From Thunnus maccoyii (lineage: Eukaryota; Chordata; Actinopteri; Scombriformes; Scombridae): a stretch of 64,000 nucleotides of DNA. Below the pieces are notes generated by a model. It did no database searches. It was not told the DNA's origin and saw nothing but the letters and a program-made list of their open reading frames with translations. Position 1 is the stretch's first letter, and each line of letters starts with the position of its first letter. Made by a program: the position numbers and the translations under genes. Positions 11,253 to 24,545 of this stretch are shown here, one piece after another. The stretch spans positions 15,526,501-15,590,500 of the forward strand of contig NC_056540.1 in NCBI RefSeq assembly GCF_910596095.1, written 5' to 3'.

Positions 11253-11866
11253 CCTGCTACCTAACCACAGTAAATGATAACAACCTAAGAAAGACATGTG
11301 CAGACTGAGTGACCAGTCAAGTCTATGGTTATGACAATAGTAGTGTAGTGAACTTGGGTTGTAGTTTTCTGTAAAGGCTATGACAACTAATCAAAGATTC
11401 ATGGGTTTTACCTGATCTGAACTGTTACTGCTGACAGAGACTCTGTGACCTCATTGTTTTCAGCTGGACTTGATTGCTGAGATGGCGAACTGGTAAAGGA
11501 GAGCTAAGCGACTGTGTCCAGGGGAGCTTGATGCATGTCAGGTAATCTGTCCGACAAAGCCACCGTTATTGCACTCATGGTAGGGGGTTGGGGGCCATTT
11601 GTAGCTGTTTAGGACTGCCGGTGGCGAAGACAGACAGTATAGGGGGGAGATGTTCCTGTGGTGGGGCTGATGATAGTTAGGAACCAGGGAACTGGTACAA
11701 GTATTTTTTCAAAGATAGCATTGAGACAGAAGAACAAACACAGATAACCACATATTGAGATAGGGTGTTAGTTTTAATGCACCTGACACAAAGCCAGAAT
11801 TTCTATGATACAAACACAAAATGTATGTATTCACAAATATTTTACAACTCTTCATATTATGCTTCT
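11253..11866. other. Spacer between copies A and B
   Basis: No gene recognised. The part from about 11500 is shared with 47900-48250 in front of copy D, with GACTGCCGGTGGCGAAGAC in common. Copies A and C instead have gypsy flanks at this position. Confidence 0.5.
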
Positions 11867-11867
11867 C

Positions 11868-13345
11868 AATAATAATAATACTAATTTTTATGTGTATAGC
11901 ACCTTTCATACAAGAAATGCAGCTCAAAATGCTTTACAACAAAGAAATTACATGCACCAAGTGCTTCACATGAAATTAAAATTGAAACATTGAAAACATG
12001 TTAAAAATATGAATGTAACATAAGATGGAAAATAAAACCCACTGAATACTTATAATATATTTTTTAAAAAGTTTAAAAATAGAATACATATAGTGCATAA
12101 AATCAAGTAAAGTGCGAAGCAGAGTGCAAAAAAGAATTTCAGGCCTGTATCAGGACACAACTTGAAACACTATCGAACATCCACTTTTAAAAAGCTGTAG
12201 GTACAGGGTCAATACATGAGGAGGAGGAGTTACATTCAGTGACAGTCTTACAAAGCTCAGTTAGTGTAATACAGGTGAATTTTCCCATGGTTACATCATT
12301 TTTTCGGGATTTACTGAGATCATCTGTGTTCATATCAGCAGCAATACTGTCTCTACTTGAGGTTATTTTGTTATGGAAGAACAATGCGAGTTCTTCACAT
12401 TTTGATGCAGAGAACTGTGGGGGATCGGGGGCAGTGTTGAGTAGGTGAGTTCCCAGCATCCTTTGTAATAATCTTGGAAAAGTAATCTTCTCTTGCCAGA
12501 TGTGTTTCTTTGTTATAGGCACTCATGGCTTCTTGTATATTAGAGTGAACTGTGTGAACACTGTTATTGTTTAACAATGGGGAGATTCTGTTGGTCGACC
12601 CCTTTTTAACCTTTAGTGGAGCAGCAGTTTTAAAGCAGATGACAAGGTGTTGTTAAAATATTCAACCATGTCATTTAAAGAGCAGTCTTCACTGAATGGG
12701 TCAAATGATCTCATAATATTAGAAAACATTGTTTCAGCCTTGTCATCTAGGAATCTCTTTTGAACCAAAAATTCCCTTTTAGTCTTTGTTAAGGTTAAGT
12801 TGGCATCAAAAACACACAGTGATGGTCAGAAAGAGGTAATACTGAAACACTATCAATGTTTAAACCTGTTGTTGTTACTAAGTCTAGAGTGTTACCATGC
12901 TGATGAGTGGCTTTATTTACATGTTAGGTGAGTTCAAAGCTGTTCAGTAAATTTACAAGCTCCACAGCTTTGGAGTCATTCTTTGTTATTAATATGAATA
13001 TTCAGGTCTCCATTCAAGATTAATCGATCATGTCTATTGATACTAAGTGAGATCAGCTCTCAGAATTCCTGTAGAAATATTGATGAATATCTTGGTGGCC
13101 GATATAATGTAATAATGAATACTAATAATTCTGCTTTAAGCTGAAGAGCAAGATATTCAAATGATGTAAATTCACTCAGGTCAATGTCATTACACACAAA
13201 CTGTGTAGAGAAAATGGCTGCAATCCCTCCTCCTTTCCTGTTTTGTCTGACTAATAACAATGATAAAGGTTTGTTAGTGTTTCAACAGAAAACCAACGAA
13301 ACTCCTTATTTACACAACAGTCATAAACTCTAACATGAGTTCCAA
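11868..13345 (-). mobile_element. CR1/L2-type LINE fragment, copy B
   Basis: Same fragment as in copy A, with more sequence retained. On the minus strand, 13060-13260 encodes GGGIAAIFSTQFVC and TLYRPPRYSS, the YRPP region of an AP endonuclease. The linker NTAPDPPQFSASKCEELAL follows at 12187-12522. Stops and frameshifts are present, and a short (ATT)n tail lies near 11868-11882. Confidence 0.7.
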
Positions 13346-13831
13346 AACATTAAAACAAATATATTAAAAACATCTACTTCATAAATAATCATTAAAGCTC
13401 CAAAAAGGAGGAAGTGTACATGTGAGAGTGACTGATAAAATGGAGACACATGCAAAATAGGCACATTGCAACTGTAATCAGTTTATTGCTTGTGTGTAAA
13501 AGTAAAAGTGTAATAACAAAAAATGTATTGACACAATTACGTTAACTGACCGCAGTGCAGCGGTGTTAAGGCGTTGGTGCCACTCTCCAGTGGATACATG
13601 CAGGGCAAAAAGGCAACTGGTGCATTTCATATTTTTTGTAGATGTCAAACAATCACTCTCTTTAAAACATTTAGAAATGTGTGTGACTTGCCTGAGTAAA
13701 TGAACATGTTTCTGAAATAGCTACAGTATATATCAATGTAACATCTACAACTCATCATTCATAATCCACACTAGAATGTATAATGCAAGCACCAAATATT
13801 ACAACAAGGATACCCATCAAAATTAAGGCCT

Positions 13832-16800
13832 TCAGAGGAAGTTGAGTTTGTCTGAGGTATAAACACTGGCTGAGTCTGAGGGAAAGGTCATCCCCTTCAG
13901 CTCAAACCGCGGCTCAACGTCAGAGTAGACGGGGGCAGATGGAACGACTGCCTGCTCTGCTGAAGCCACAACCTGGAGAGAAAAAGACCGACATGTCATT
14001 GTGTATCAGAGAATCACCAGCAAGCTCTAATTTTAATGCAGATCCGGCTGAATTAAGTCTGAAATACAGATAGCTGTTGTTATTGTTGGTGCAACATGGA
14101 GAATATTAATGTCAAATTATTACCACAGATGTTTTGATACTGCAACCTTTAGGAAGTTTAATGTTCATTATTACATTCTGTGATACAGTCGAGAGCTCCA
14201 GAAGAGCTACTAAATGGACTTTGTGGTGAGATTTTGTCAGCTGGTATCTCAGTGTTGACACAATTGTAAGTTATTGATTATTTTAAGAAGAACATTTAGT
14301 TTTGTTTCCTAAAAATGGCAAATGGTGGAACAACTGAGGAACCAAAGTAAAACATAACTTTAAACATTCTTCTTCTTTTACATAAAAGAAAAAATACTTC
14401 AAAACAAAAAGAGAGGCAGGGGGTGATGAGTGGCCAAATCATTGCAAAAGTGGTTTTAAAATCTGAGAGACAAAGAAGTTACATGATGTCAGATATGTTG
14501 AAGAGAGTGTGCATCATTTAAATGGTACACTCATATTTTTTGGTGTTTTGGGAAATGGTATGTAAAGTGCTGCAACTTTGTATGATACTTTATCTCTGCA
14601 ATTTCTCTGAAGAAAGTGTAACAGGAAGTAACATGTTTGGTTAAAATACTATTAATAGTAAGTCAAAAAGCTATTACAAAGTATGTGGGGAAAACAGTGC
14701 CACAGACACTGATCAATTGTCTTGTAATTGTTGAAGAAATCGTCTTAATATAAAAACTGAGACATATCTTGAGACTACAAGAAGCACAACTGGAAGGAAA
14801 ATGGAATAAAGGGCTGTTATACAACAAGACTGAGCTACAAATGAATGCATCAACAGGACATAATGAATGATGCATGTATTTCACAGTTTGTTTTGTTATT
14901 AATATTTAATGTTGGAAATATCTTGCCAAAAAAGATTGTAAAACGAAATTATCACTAAAAACTCAAGTAAAAACACCGATTAGCACAAACAACACACTGG
15001 AGAGCGACTGATCATCTCAACAAAGGTTTGGTTACAGTGATTACACCAAGATATGTCAATTTGGAAGGAACACAGATGTTGAAAAATACTATAAATTGCA
15101 CTTTTATTCATCAAGTGTCTGAGTATATGTGTGTGCATGCTCAGACTAACATGTGCAGCAGGTCATACCTCAGAATAAGAAGGTGGTGGATTGTCAGTAG
15201 GATCATGTACCTGCAGAGTGACATAACAGTTTAATGGCGGAGAGGCAGGAGAAAAGACAGACAAAAGAACAGGAGAGAAGTTCTCTCTATGCAATGCAAC
15301 ACACACTAACCAGCGGACCAGTCGGAGTATAAGAAGGCTGAGCGGGGTAGTGTGTCCCAGAGGGCTGACTCAATTCATCTGACCTCGGTCCAACAGCCTC
15401 ATACTGCAATTTAAATTAAACATATACAGTCCAGAGACACAATGGGAATACATTATGTTACAGCATGACAGTAATCTTTAACCTGACGATATTGTACACA
15501 CAAAAAAGTGTCTAGAAGCTGTAAGGCAGAACATGTCACCTCAGGTGCAGATGCAGCAGCAGCGTCAGTCTCAGAATGATCCTCTTTGCTGCAGCACTCC
15601 TCACAGCAGGACTGCAAGCAAATGCAGAAACACGCAACGAGCAAAAAAACTCCAATGCCAAAAGCAATGTGAGAAGGGTCACGATGATTTCCTAGTGCTG
15701 AAACAATGAGTTGATAAAGTGATTAATCAATGAGAAGAAAATATATCACCAACAATGAATCAATTGTGTAATTTGATTTAATCAAATGATTGATCATTTA
15801 AAAATATAAAACTACCTACCCCCTAAATGTTACATTACACATACAGAAATTACCATTAGAATGGTTTGATTAATTAATTTCAATTAATTTCAAATTGATG
15901 GACCTAGGACAAATCATAACTGGAGAGATTTGTTTAAATAATATATAACTTTATTATCAATGATATTTAAATTACTGACATAAATAATATTGTTACATAA
16001 AAAAACATGCAGGTGTGAACAAATCATTAAAATTAGGTGAATAATAGGATTATTTTCAATATTTTCAAATCAATAAAACAACTATGAAATTTCACACTGA
16101 TGTGAACAAACCAAAACAATGTAATTTCAAATCAGAGAAACAAAATTAACAATCAGGCCTAAAAAATGCCATTTAAATCGGCAAAACACATCAAATTTCC
16201 AAACAGGACTCACAGTAGAAACCTGCCTCTGTTGCATTGCTTCATTCCTCATGAGACCATTTCATAAAGTTTTCACACCACAATATGAGAACAGCTCAGT
16301 GCAGTACAGACATTCAGCATCCTCATCATTCTGGGTCTTCTTCTTCACTTCGATCCTCTTATTTTCTTGGGGCTTTTTCACAATTTTCTTGCCATTGGCC
16401 TTCTCCTCCAGATCTCTCCTGTAGGTGCGGCTGTAATCACTGCTGCTGACTCAGCCTTCCTTTTTCTGGGCCTTGCCTGCTGTAGCTTTGGCTGAGGTCA
16501 AAGTGCCAGGATGAGACTTGACATGGACAGAAAACAGCGTTGAACTTTATAAATAGCACTGTTGATAAAACATGTAGCCTCTAAAAGACGAAAGGACACT
16601 TTTGTTGTCTTGCCATGAATGGGCAGGTGGTACAACCTTGGAGGTGTGTGGAGCAGGCTGTAGGGCAGGTTCTGGATCAAGTCCTGTTCTCCAAAAATGT
16701 CCCTGTTACATGGCATAAGACCACAGGCCCTGAACCCTTTCATTCCTTTTCCCAAACTGGCAGCCTGGCGGTAAGCTTTACCAAGGACGCCAGTAATTTC

Positions 16801-19800
16801 ATAGAGGTTAATCCTCTTTCCAGGTTTTTGGTCTTCCATCAGTCGGCCACTTTCAGGCTGTTCATCTTCAGGATTCTGAAAAAGATCCTGTCGAGGGGCT
16901 GCATTTTAAGGCCGCAGTGAGGCAGTAGTGAAATCATGATTATGCCAAGATGTCTTGCCAGATTAACAGCCTCTAAGGTTTTATGTGGGTGGTTCACATC
17001 AAGTATGAGGATGTGTGGATCATTCTTGCTGGCGTTCACGTTCTTTGCAAAATGGGTGAGCCACTCCACAAATAGGTTGCCGTCGAGTCAATCTGAAACT
17101 CTTCCAACAGATCCATTCTCTTTCTCAGAAAGATAAACATCAGAGGAACAAATTGCCCTGCAGCTTTCATCGTACACAAAGCAGTGACATTAAATCCTCT
17201 CTCAGCATTCGTCATCCTCCTGACTTGTTGAGCCCCTTTTGTTGCAACCACAGACTGGGGTTTCTGGACGTTTCGGACTCCTATCTGATCCATGTTCCAC
17301 AGCTAGGTGGGAAATATGTTGTTCAGCCTCTGAAGCATGTTTTCATAAACATCAAAGAATTCACCCACTTTATTGAAGCCTACTGCCCCAGTGAGGATTC
17401 TCACATGATCACATGCTCTTGCAAAGTAAGCTGCCTCGCAGGGATTGATAGACTATGATAGACAGATGGTTCATCCAATTACCTACCAAGTATTTTTTGA
17501 AAGTGCCTGCCCTTTTCCAAACAGTTTCCAAGGACTATTTCTCCGATGGTTCTGTGTAACAAATCATCTGGCACATCAGATTACTAGGAAACAGTCTTCC
17601 CAGCAACTTTTTTGGCATCACTCAATGAGCGTTGGATCCCCATCTTTGTAGCCAAATCATAGGCCAGTTTCCGTACATCCCATGATGTTAGCCCAAAGAG
17701 AGCTCTCTCCATATGTTGGATGTGGCACACCAGATAATTTTCAAAGACTGCAGAGAACACAGCCGTTTTCCACAGACGAATATGGCCTGGCCTCTTCATC
17801 AGCTTGTCACGGTACCAACAAAGTGTTTTTGGTGGTCTGCCAAATTTCTGAGATACTGAATTCAGTGATTCGCCATCTTAAATGCATTTAAGTGCATCTT
17901 CAAGAACCTGCTTCCCATAGCTTCCTCTGTTAGTTGTCCTCATGTTGAGCCTCATCTATAATGCAACAAAAATTGACAATCTTTATTGAGAGCCCATTAT
18001 TTGTATTTGTATTTGCATAAAAGTGGAAATAGGTGTAAAAACCCTGTTTTTGTTTTTATTGCGACTCTAATTTTAGGATAAGAAAGTGCTAAAATAAATG
18101 TTTATTAATTAACTATTTTGCAAAGGAGGTCCCCTCACCGGGTCTCTGGCTCAGGTCATCCAGGCCATCGACAACTGCAGTAACTACTCAGCTAAATCTC
18201 AGCCCTGCTACACACAGAGACCTGCAGCTGTTCACACATCCATGACACACAGACAGCACAGCGGCGCAAAAGAGTCAGATGGAGACAGCGATGTAAATAT
18301 GCAAAGAATTAAAGCTAGACTACAGCAAGCTAATATTGCATATTGCCTGCTATAACATTATTCTCGTAAAAGTTAGTTAGCCTCTTAGACTGATAATGAT
18401 ACATTTCTTACTGTTGGTTAGCTATTATGTTATTGTTAGATGATGGTGTAAATACTTTCTCAGAAATCTAACATTAACGAAACTAGACTAGACCTCTTCC
18501 CTCAAAAATCCTAATCTTACACTTTCATATATTACAAAGACATATTTGTTATTTTTAAGTAATAGATCACCCTCCAGACAATTCTCATATTAACAATAAA
18601 AAAAAGTTTGATTTTGACTTATTTTGTACTGTCAAAATATTACCTCCCACAAGTGAAACGATATTAATGCTATTCAAAGATTAGCAAGACAACAACCATC
18701 CAAGAAAAGAGCTGAAATGAAAACTAGCTCCGTCTAGTGGTCATGGGGGGAATTGGGGGGTGGGGGGGGGGGGTAGTTGTGTTTGGCTTCTTACCTCTGG
18801 AGGTCATCCTTGCCTTACGTTTTACCCTACGCTTCATTTTCAGTGATGCCACCAAGGCCTTGTTGCCATTCTGATCTCTGACCTCGAAGCGTCCACCACA
18901 TGAACTTTGGAGGCTCTCAATCAAAATCCCACATGGCTTTGACAGCTGAAACCCACCGCAATTAACTTCATTCAAGTCCTTCCTCTCTAGCCTGCCTTGA
19001 CGAACTATCTCAGTCTCTAATGCTTTCAGTTTAAGGTCACTTCCTGGGAAGAAGTAAATGTTGCAGGAGTTCGGTTCCAGATCAAAAGTGAACTCAAGCC
19101 TTTCTCCAGGACTCCGTTCATAGGACCTCGTGTTTGCTGGAAAAGAGGATGCACAAGACAGAAAATATTGAAGTGATTCTCCACTCAAAATCTTTTGAAT
19201 ATCAAACACACGTCACAAAAAAAGAAGAAAGATGTCACTTCAGGATTTTAGAACTTGAAGTGGTCATTTCTCACTATTTCCTGACAATTAATCGACTTAC
19301 AAACCAAATGATTGAGAATTTAAAAACTGAGAAAACTATAAAAACCCTTGTGAAAACTTTTGAAACCACTTTGGATAAACCAAAAGCTAAAAGCAAACAA
19401 AAGAAGCTAAAAATAAGGTTTTTCTTATACCAAGGCAATAATGAAAAAACACATCTCATACTGATTATAAAACACACTTGCACTTCATTTTCAGTGACAC
19501 CACCAAGGTCGTGTTGTCACTGTGATCTCTGACCTTGAAACGTCCACCACATGAACTTTGGAGACTCTCAATCAAAATCCCACATGGCTTCGACAGCTGA
19601 AACCCAACGCATTTAACTTCATCCGAGCCCTTCCTCTCTAGCCTGCCTTGACGAACTATCTCAATCTCAAACCCTTTCAGGTTGAGGTGACTTTCTGGGA
19701 TGAAGTAAATGTTGCAGGAGTTCGGTTTCAGATCAAAAGTGAAGTCAAGGCTTTCTCGAGCACTCAGTTCATAGGACCTTGTGTTTGCTGGAAGAGAGGA

Positions 19801-22800
19801 TGCACAAGACAGAAGACCTTAAAGTGATTCTCCACCCAAAATCTGTAACAAACACTCGTCTCCTGCAGTCTTGACTGGGTTGTAAGTTTCTTGTTCTGTT
19901 TTTCACATAGCAGCTGTTGTCAGCTTAAAGAACTGTTTGAGATTTTGGGGCATTTTGAGGAGATCAATACCACTCTCATGTCTGTGCGTTAAGTATGAGG
20001 CTAAAACCAGCAAATGCACTTACAATGTAAGTGATGGGGGCCAAAATCCACATGCCTCCTTTTGTGCAAAATGTATTTAAAAGTTTATCTGAAGCCAATA
20101 TGAAGCTTCAGCTGTCTAAATTGATCAAATCAAGTAGATATCTTTCAATGTTAGTCTTTTTAGTGCCAAAGTCCCTCCTTCCTCTTTTTGTCCCTCTTTT
20201 TGTATAACTCAGACTGCTGAAGTCTCATACAGTGCTGCTTGAAAGTTTGTAAACCCTTTAGACTTTTCTCTATTTCTGTATAAATATGACCTAAACATGA
20301 ACAGATTTTCCTAGAACTAAATAAAGGGAACCTATTAAATTAAAATTGAACAAAACCTTCGACGGCATTTCTATAGGATTAAGGTCAGGACTTTGACTTA
20401 GCAATTCCAAAATATTAATCATTCCTTGGTAGAACGGCTTGTGTGTTTAATGTCATTGTCTTGCTCCATGACCCACTTTCTGTAGAGCTTCAGCTCACAG
20501 TAAGATACCTTGACATTTTCCTGTAGAATTTGCTGATACAACTCAGAACTCATAGCTCCATCAATGATTGCAAGCCGTCCTGGTCCTGAGGCAGCAAAGC
20601 AGCCTAAACCATGATACTACCACCACCATGTTTCACAGATGGGATAAGGTTCTTATGTTGGAATGCAGTGTTTGCTCATCATCAAACATAACTTCTCATT
20701 CAAGCTGAAAGTTCGATTTTGGTCTCATCCATCCACAGAACATTTTGCCAATTGCCTTCTGGTTTATCAACGTGGTCTTGAACAAACCGCAGATGGCAGC
20801 AATCTTCTTTTTGGAGAGAAGTGGCTTTTTTCCTAGACATGACCCTGAGTTCCCCTGTGCCCCCCTGAGCTATTACATGTTTGCTCTTGGTGTGATCTTT
20901 GTTGTTCAGCCACTCCTGGGGAGTGTAATAATGGTGTTTGATGGTTTGATGTCTTCCATTTGTACACACTTTGCCTGACAGTGAACTGGTGGAGTCCAAA
21001 CTCTTTAGAAATGTTTTTGTAACTCTTTCCAGCCTGGTGAGATCAGCAATTCTTCTTCTAAAGTCCTCAGAAATCTCCTTTGTTAGAGCCATGACACACT
21101 TCCACAAACCTGTGTGGTGAAGCTCAGACTTTAATAGTGAAGACCCAGATTTCTCTTCTTTAAATAAGGTAGGGCCTCCTAAACTCATACTTGATTGTCA
21201 TCCCATTGATTGAAACACCTGACTCCAATTTCCCCTTCAATTGAATTGATAAAGTTTCACATACTTTTGCCACGCACAAATATGGAAAATTGGATTATTT
21301 TCCTCAATAAATAAATGTGTAAGGTTTTTGTCATTTGTTTAATTGATGTCTCTTTATCTTTTAGGACTCGCATGGAAATCTGATCATGTTTTAGGTCATA
21401 TTTATGTAGAAATAGAGCAAATTCTAAAGGGTTCACAAACTTTCAAGCAGCACTGTATAAGCTTCAGATAAACTTTTAAATACATTTTTGCTCAAAGCAA
21501 GGACTGTGGATTTTTGCCCCCATCAATTACACTGAAAGCACATTTGATGGGGATCTTTTAATAGCCGTTATGAACAGGAGGAATGATTACAGCAAGGAAA
21601 ACCTCTTTCAGTGTTCATGTGGGCACCTAACTGTTGTTTTAAGATGGACTTGAAAAACTGTGAACATATCCTTTAAAACCAAAAAATCAAGAAAAGAGTG
21701 ACAGCCATACTGTCAGATCCAGGAAAGGAAATGAAATAAAATGAGCATAAGAAGGATCCTCACCTATTACTTAAATGGTCACATTATGCAGCAGTTTCTT
21801 ATCTTTATCTCTCATTGTGTAGAGGCCGCTGTCTTCCAGGGTTAAATAACTGCGTCTTTGTGCCTTTGAGCCTTTACATATTTTATTGGTGGAATGTAAC
21901 TAACTACATTTATTCAAGTACTGTAAGTACAATTTTGAGGTAACTGTACTTGACTTGAGTATTTCCATTGTGTGCTATATTTCAGAGGGAAATAATGTAC
22001 TTTTTACACCACTACATTTATTTCACAGCTATAGCTACTAGTAATTTTTCAATATTCAATATTTTATACTTAAAACATATAAACAGTTCATATGTGGGTG
22101 TTGATTTGGGTGTGGACGGTAGGGACATGTTGCTGGATTGTCCCTACCAACAATTTTACTGAACTCAAACAATCTAGCCGCTTCAACTTAACATAATGTT
22201 TACAGTAAGATCTCTAGAGTTGCCAGGTTTGTTAGTGTTCTGCAAAAAAGTGCGCTATTATGATACAGAGTGAAAGAGCAGGATATGGGGGATACTCAAC
22301 CTGATGATTTGACAACCCTCAACTTCAAGCTGTATGCATTTATGACAAGCAGCAGGCCAGCAGCAATAATGGAGTCGGTGAAGTGGAGAATCTGAAGCAC
22401 TTAGTATTTATAGTTTAAACCTTTCAAATGTCACAGAATTGAAAATGACTTCACTGGGCAAAACTAAGGTCATTTGATATTATATTTAATCTCAGGCATT
22501 AGGTGTCGTTAGCTAATTTGTGACTGTGGCTCAGACATGCCGTTTAATTAAACAACTTTATTACTGTTGGTGAAAATTCCTCCCAAAAGCAAATTAAGAC
22601 ATCTGGTCCCTTTTTTAAAAGAACCACAGTATCAGTAACAGTTGAGCTTAGTTAATAAGACTTTTCTGTAATCAGTCCAAACATTTATCTTTGAAATTAG
22701 TTGGAGAAATATTTACTATTTGACGTCATCTCTCCCCTTTTCCATGTGTGGTTCAAGAGCAGAGTTATTATTGCTTATGTGTCACTAAGACATGAAAATT

Positions 22801-24193
22801 AATTATAAGTTAAATTAGCCACAGCTTGTCCAACTGATCTGTTTGTGACTGTCAGGCATCATTTCATTATGAAAATCCTGTCAGCAGCAGCCTGAGCAGC
22901 ACAGAGACACACAAACAGGTGAGCTCTGATATCATAGTGAAAGATCTGGCCATAAGTTCAGGAGTGGAATGAAAATACGTTTGAGCATCACTTTGGCTGC
23001 GCCATGAAAGTCTTGGGTTGTGTCTCCCAATTCCACAAACTGAAAGAAGGACAGAATCTCAGGCAATATTTGAAAACCTTATAGGAGCTAATTACACAGC
23101 AGCACATTACCTACAGGTTTCTGTACATTTATTTCAGTGTATGATGTATTTTGACAGTCTATAATATGTTATTTTTAAATATTATTTTGGTCTTCAAATC
23201 CGGTTTCAGACGAGAGCAGAGGTTGAGAACAGTCATTAGTTCAAACAACTCTAAAATCAGAAATGAACTTGACAACGAGTGACAATTGAGATGGCACGGC
23301 GTCTAGGCTACGAGATGACCCAATAACTGAACCAGGGGCTACGTGATGACGCAGTAAATGGACCAGGGGCTACGTGATGACGCAGTAAATGGACCAGGGG
23401 TGGCCTCCTTCACTGCATGGAGATTTGCAGAGATGTGGGTAAAAGAGGGGACACACGCCGCGGATGACCCCTCCACAGGAAAGAACAAAAAGACAGAGTC
23501 CGTCATCAAAACAGACTGTTTTCTTGGTTTGACAAGAAGGCATCTGCTGTGGCCTGTTTATTTTTATGATGACAGCACGTTGTGCTGTTGCAAGTGATTA
23601 TCTTCTTTTCAACACGGAAGTTTGCTGCGCATAGAGGTGAATTAAACAGTGAGAGTGACATGAAGTGTTGTGGCTCGTCTGGCCGAGTGGCGCTATCCAC
23701 AGTTCTGAAAGGAGCGCTGGGGGGGATTTAACTCTGGCATGTTACATTTAACCTTTTGTTTTGTTCTATATGATCACATCTCCTGTGTGTCCGCATGAGA
23801 AAAGGATAAGGCGTTAACTTGGCATCACATCGCTTTATGAATATGACTGTAACAGCTGTAAGAAATAGCCTAACAGGCTTCATAGTCTACACAGGCCCAC
23901 TGTGGTTATGATTTGTTTTCATGAATAAAACACTTTCAAAAACGTCACCCTCTCTGATTTTTTTTTTTACAAATCGCACCCTGTATACACTAACCATACG
24001 TTTACACCACTGCAGATACCATAAACTACTCCTGACTGAGAACCAGAGAAATACTGTTACTATAAATCCCTACAATCATTTATACACTCAGGGCAACAGG
24101 ATACAGTCATACAAGCAGTCTAAAGGCAAATTAATCATTTTCACACTCACCCAAACAAACACAGGCACTAAGCAACAGCAACACTATCATCAT
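13832..24193 (-). CDS. Ig-superfamily receptor, copy B (damaged; Ig1 exon mostly deleted)
   Basis: Exons on the minus strand are 24151-24193 (signal peptide MMIVLLLLSACVCL), 19482-19787 (Ig2a), 18795-19136 (Ig2b with basic linker), 15540-15697 (TM), 15311-15403 and 15169-15210 (tail) and 13832-13972 (last exon). These join in frame to about 374 aa. The Ig1 exon survives only as its last third (from 21764 to about 21855, with EDSGLYTMRD) and has TAA in frame just before its donor, so it is useless unless skipped; phase 1 on both sides allows skipping. Ig2a ends in a GC donor (GCAAGT). The TM is around IAFGIGVFLLVACFCICL. The last exon reads APVYSDV, so leucine before the tyrosine is replaced by proline. 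The intron between Ig1 remnant and Ig2a holds a Tc1 element, and the TM-proximal intron holds a Tigger. It could be a working shortened receptor or a pseudogene. Confidence 0.55.
16235..17960 (-). mobile_element. Tigger/pogo DNA transposon remnant, copy B
   Basis: A minus-strand transposase relic. The N-terminal psq-like helix-turn-helix region (about 17960-17880) has an in-frame stop. Then come a CENP-B-type region (HIQHMERALFGLTSWDVRKL, 17584-17799) and the DDE domain: MDQIGVRNVQKPQSV at 17036-17293, ILILDVNHPHK and LLPHCGLKMQPLD at 16839-17069. These match pogo/Tigger and jerky-like transposases. Several frameshifts make it dead. It sits in the intron between the TM and Ig2b exons. Copies C and D have it at the same place and copy A does not. 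Confidence 0.85.
17985..18320. repeat. Truncated copy of the hAT-like element next to Tigger
   Basis: Begins GAGAGCCCATTATTTGTATTTG and contains the same tRNA-like segment (GGAGGTCCCCTCACCGGGTC) as 10475-11252. No coding potential. Confidence 0.45.
18745..18773 (+). repeat. G-rich tract, potential quadruplex
   Basis: Runs of 6, 6 and 12 G occur within 29 bases just outside the donor of the Ig2b exon in copy B. On the transcribed pre-mRNA this is a C-rich tract. Confidence 0.6.
20230..21455 (-). mobile_element. Tc1/mariner-type transposon, inactive
   Basis: Terminal inverted repeats begin CAGTGCTGCTTGAAAGTTTG and end CAAACTTTCAAGCAGCACTG, flanked by TA on both sides, as expected of Tc1. The minus-strand frame at 20700-21188 has the N-terminal DNA-binding region (TKEISEDFRRRIADL) and the first catalytic block (NVLWMDETKIEL). 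The second block (EQDNDIKHTS) and the region of the final acidic residue (SPDLNPIEM) lie in other frames at 20340-20480. It is 1226 bp long, inserted in copy B only, and so is younger than the duplication. Confidence 0.88.
22180..23270. other. Intron 1 sequence of copy B with no recognised feature
   Basis: No open frame of note, repeat ends or RNA gene could be identified. The other copies lack an obvious counterpart, so it may be a copy-specific insertion. Confidence 0.4.
23308..23400. repeat. 31-bp minisatellite, three units, intron 1 of copy B
   Basis: Units start at 23308, 23339 and 23370 and match the array at 8268-8360. The first unit is the most diverged. Confidence 0.8.
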
Positions 24194-24545
24194 CTGACGT
24201 GATTCAAAACCCAAAACCCGAATCCAGTGTCACACAAATGTACCGTCCTCGACCAAATAAGCGCACGATATGATTATAATTGATTATTTACTGAACTGAC
24301 ACATCCTGGCAGAGTAAGCCCTTCACCATATGCACAACATTAAAACAGAAGTTGTACAAAGTACACAACCCGCACTATACTGTTAGTTACTGCGGTTTAT
24401 GGACGGGGTTTGTTGGGAGAGGCTTTGTCTGGGCCCACCCATCAGGGCGTTTCCATCGCAGTGGTCGTGGTGCGTTTAAGTACAGTCGGAAATGACAGTT
24501 TAAGCGCCATGCCGGGCTCTAGGGATGACAATTTGTTTTGGTTTT
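24194..24545 (-). promoter_or_regulatory. Putative 5' UTR/promoter of copy B
   Basis: Conserved with the upstream region of the other three copies, including the block with GGGCCCACCCATCAGGGCG near 24430. Confidence 0.38.
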
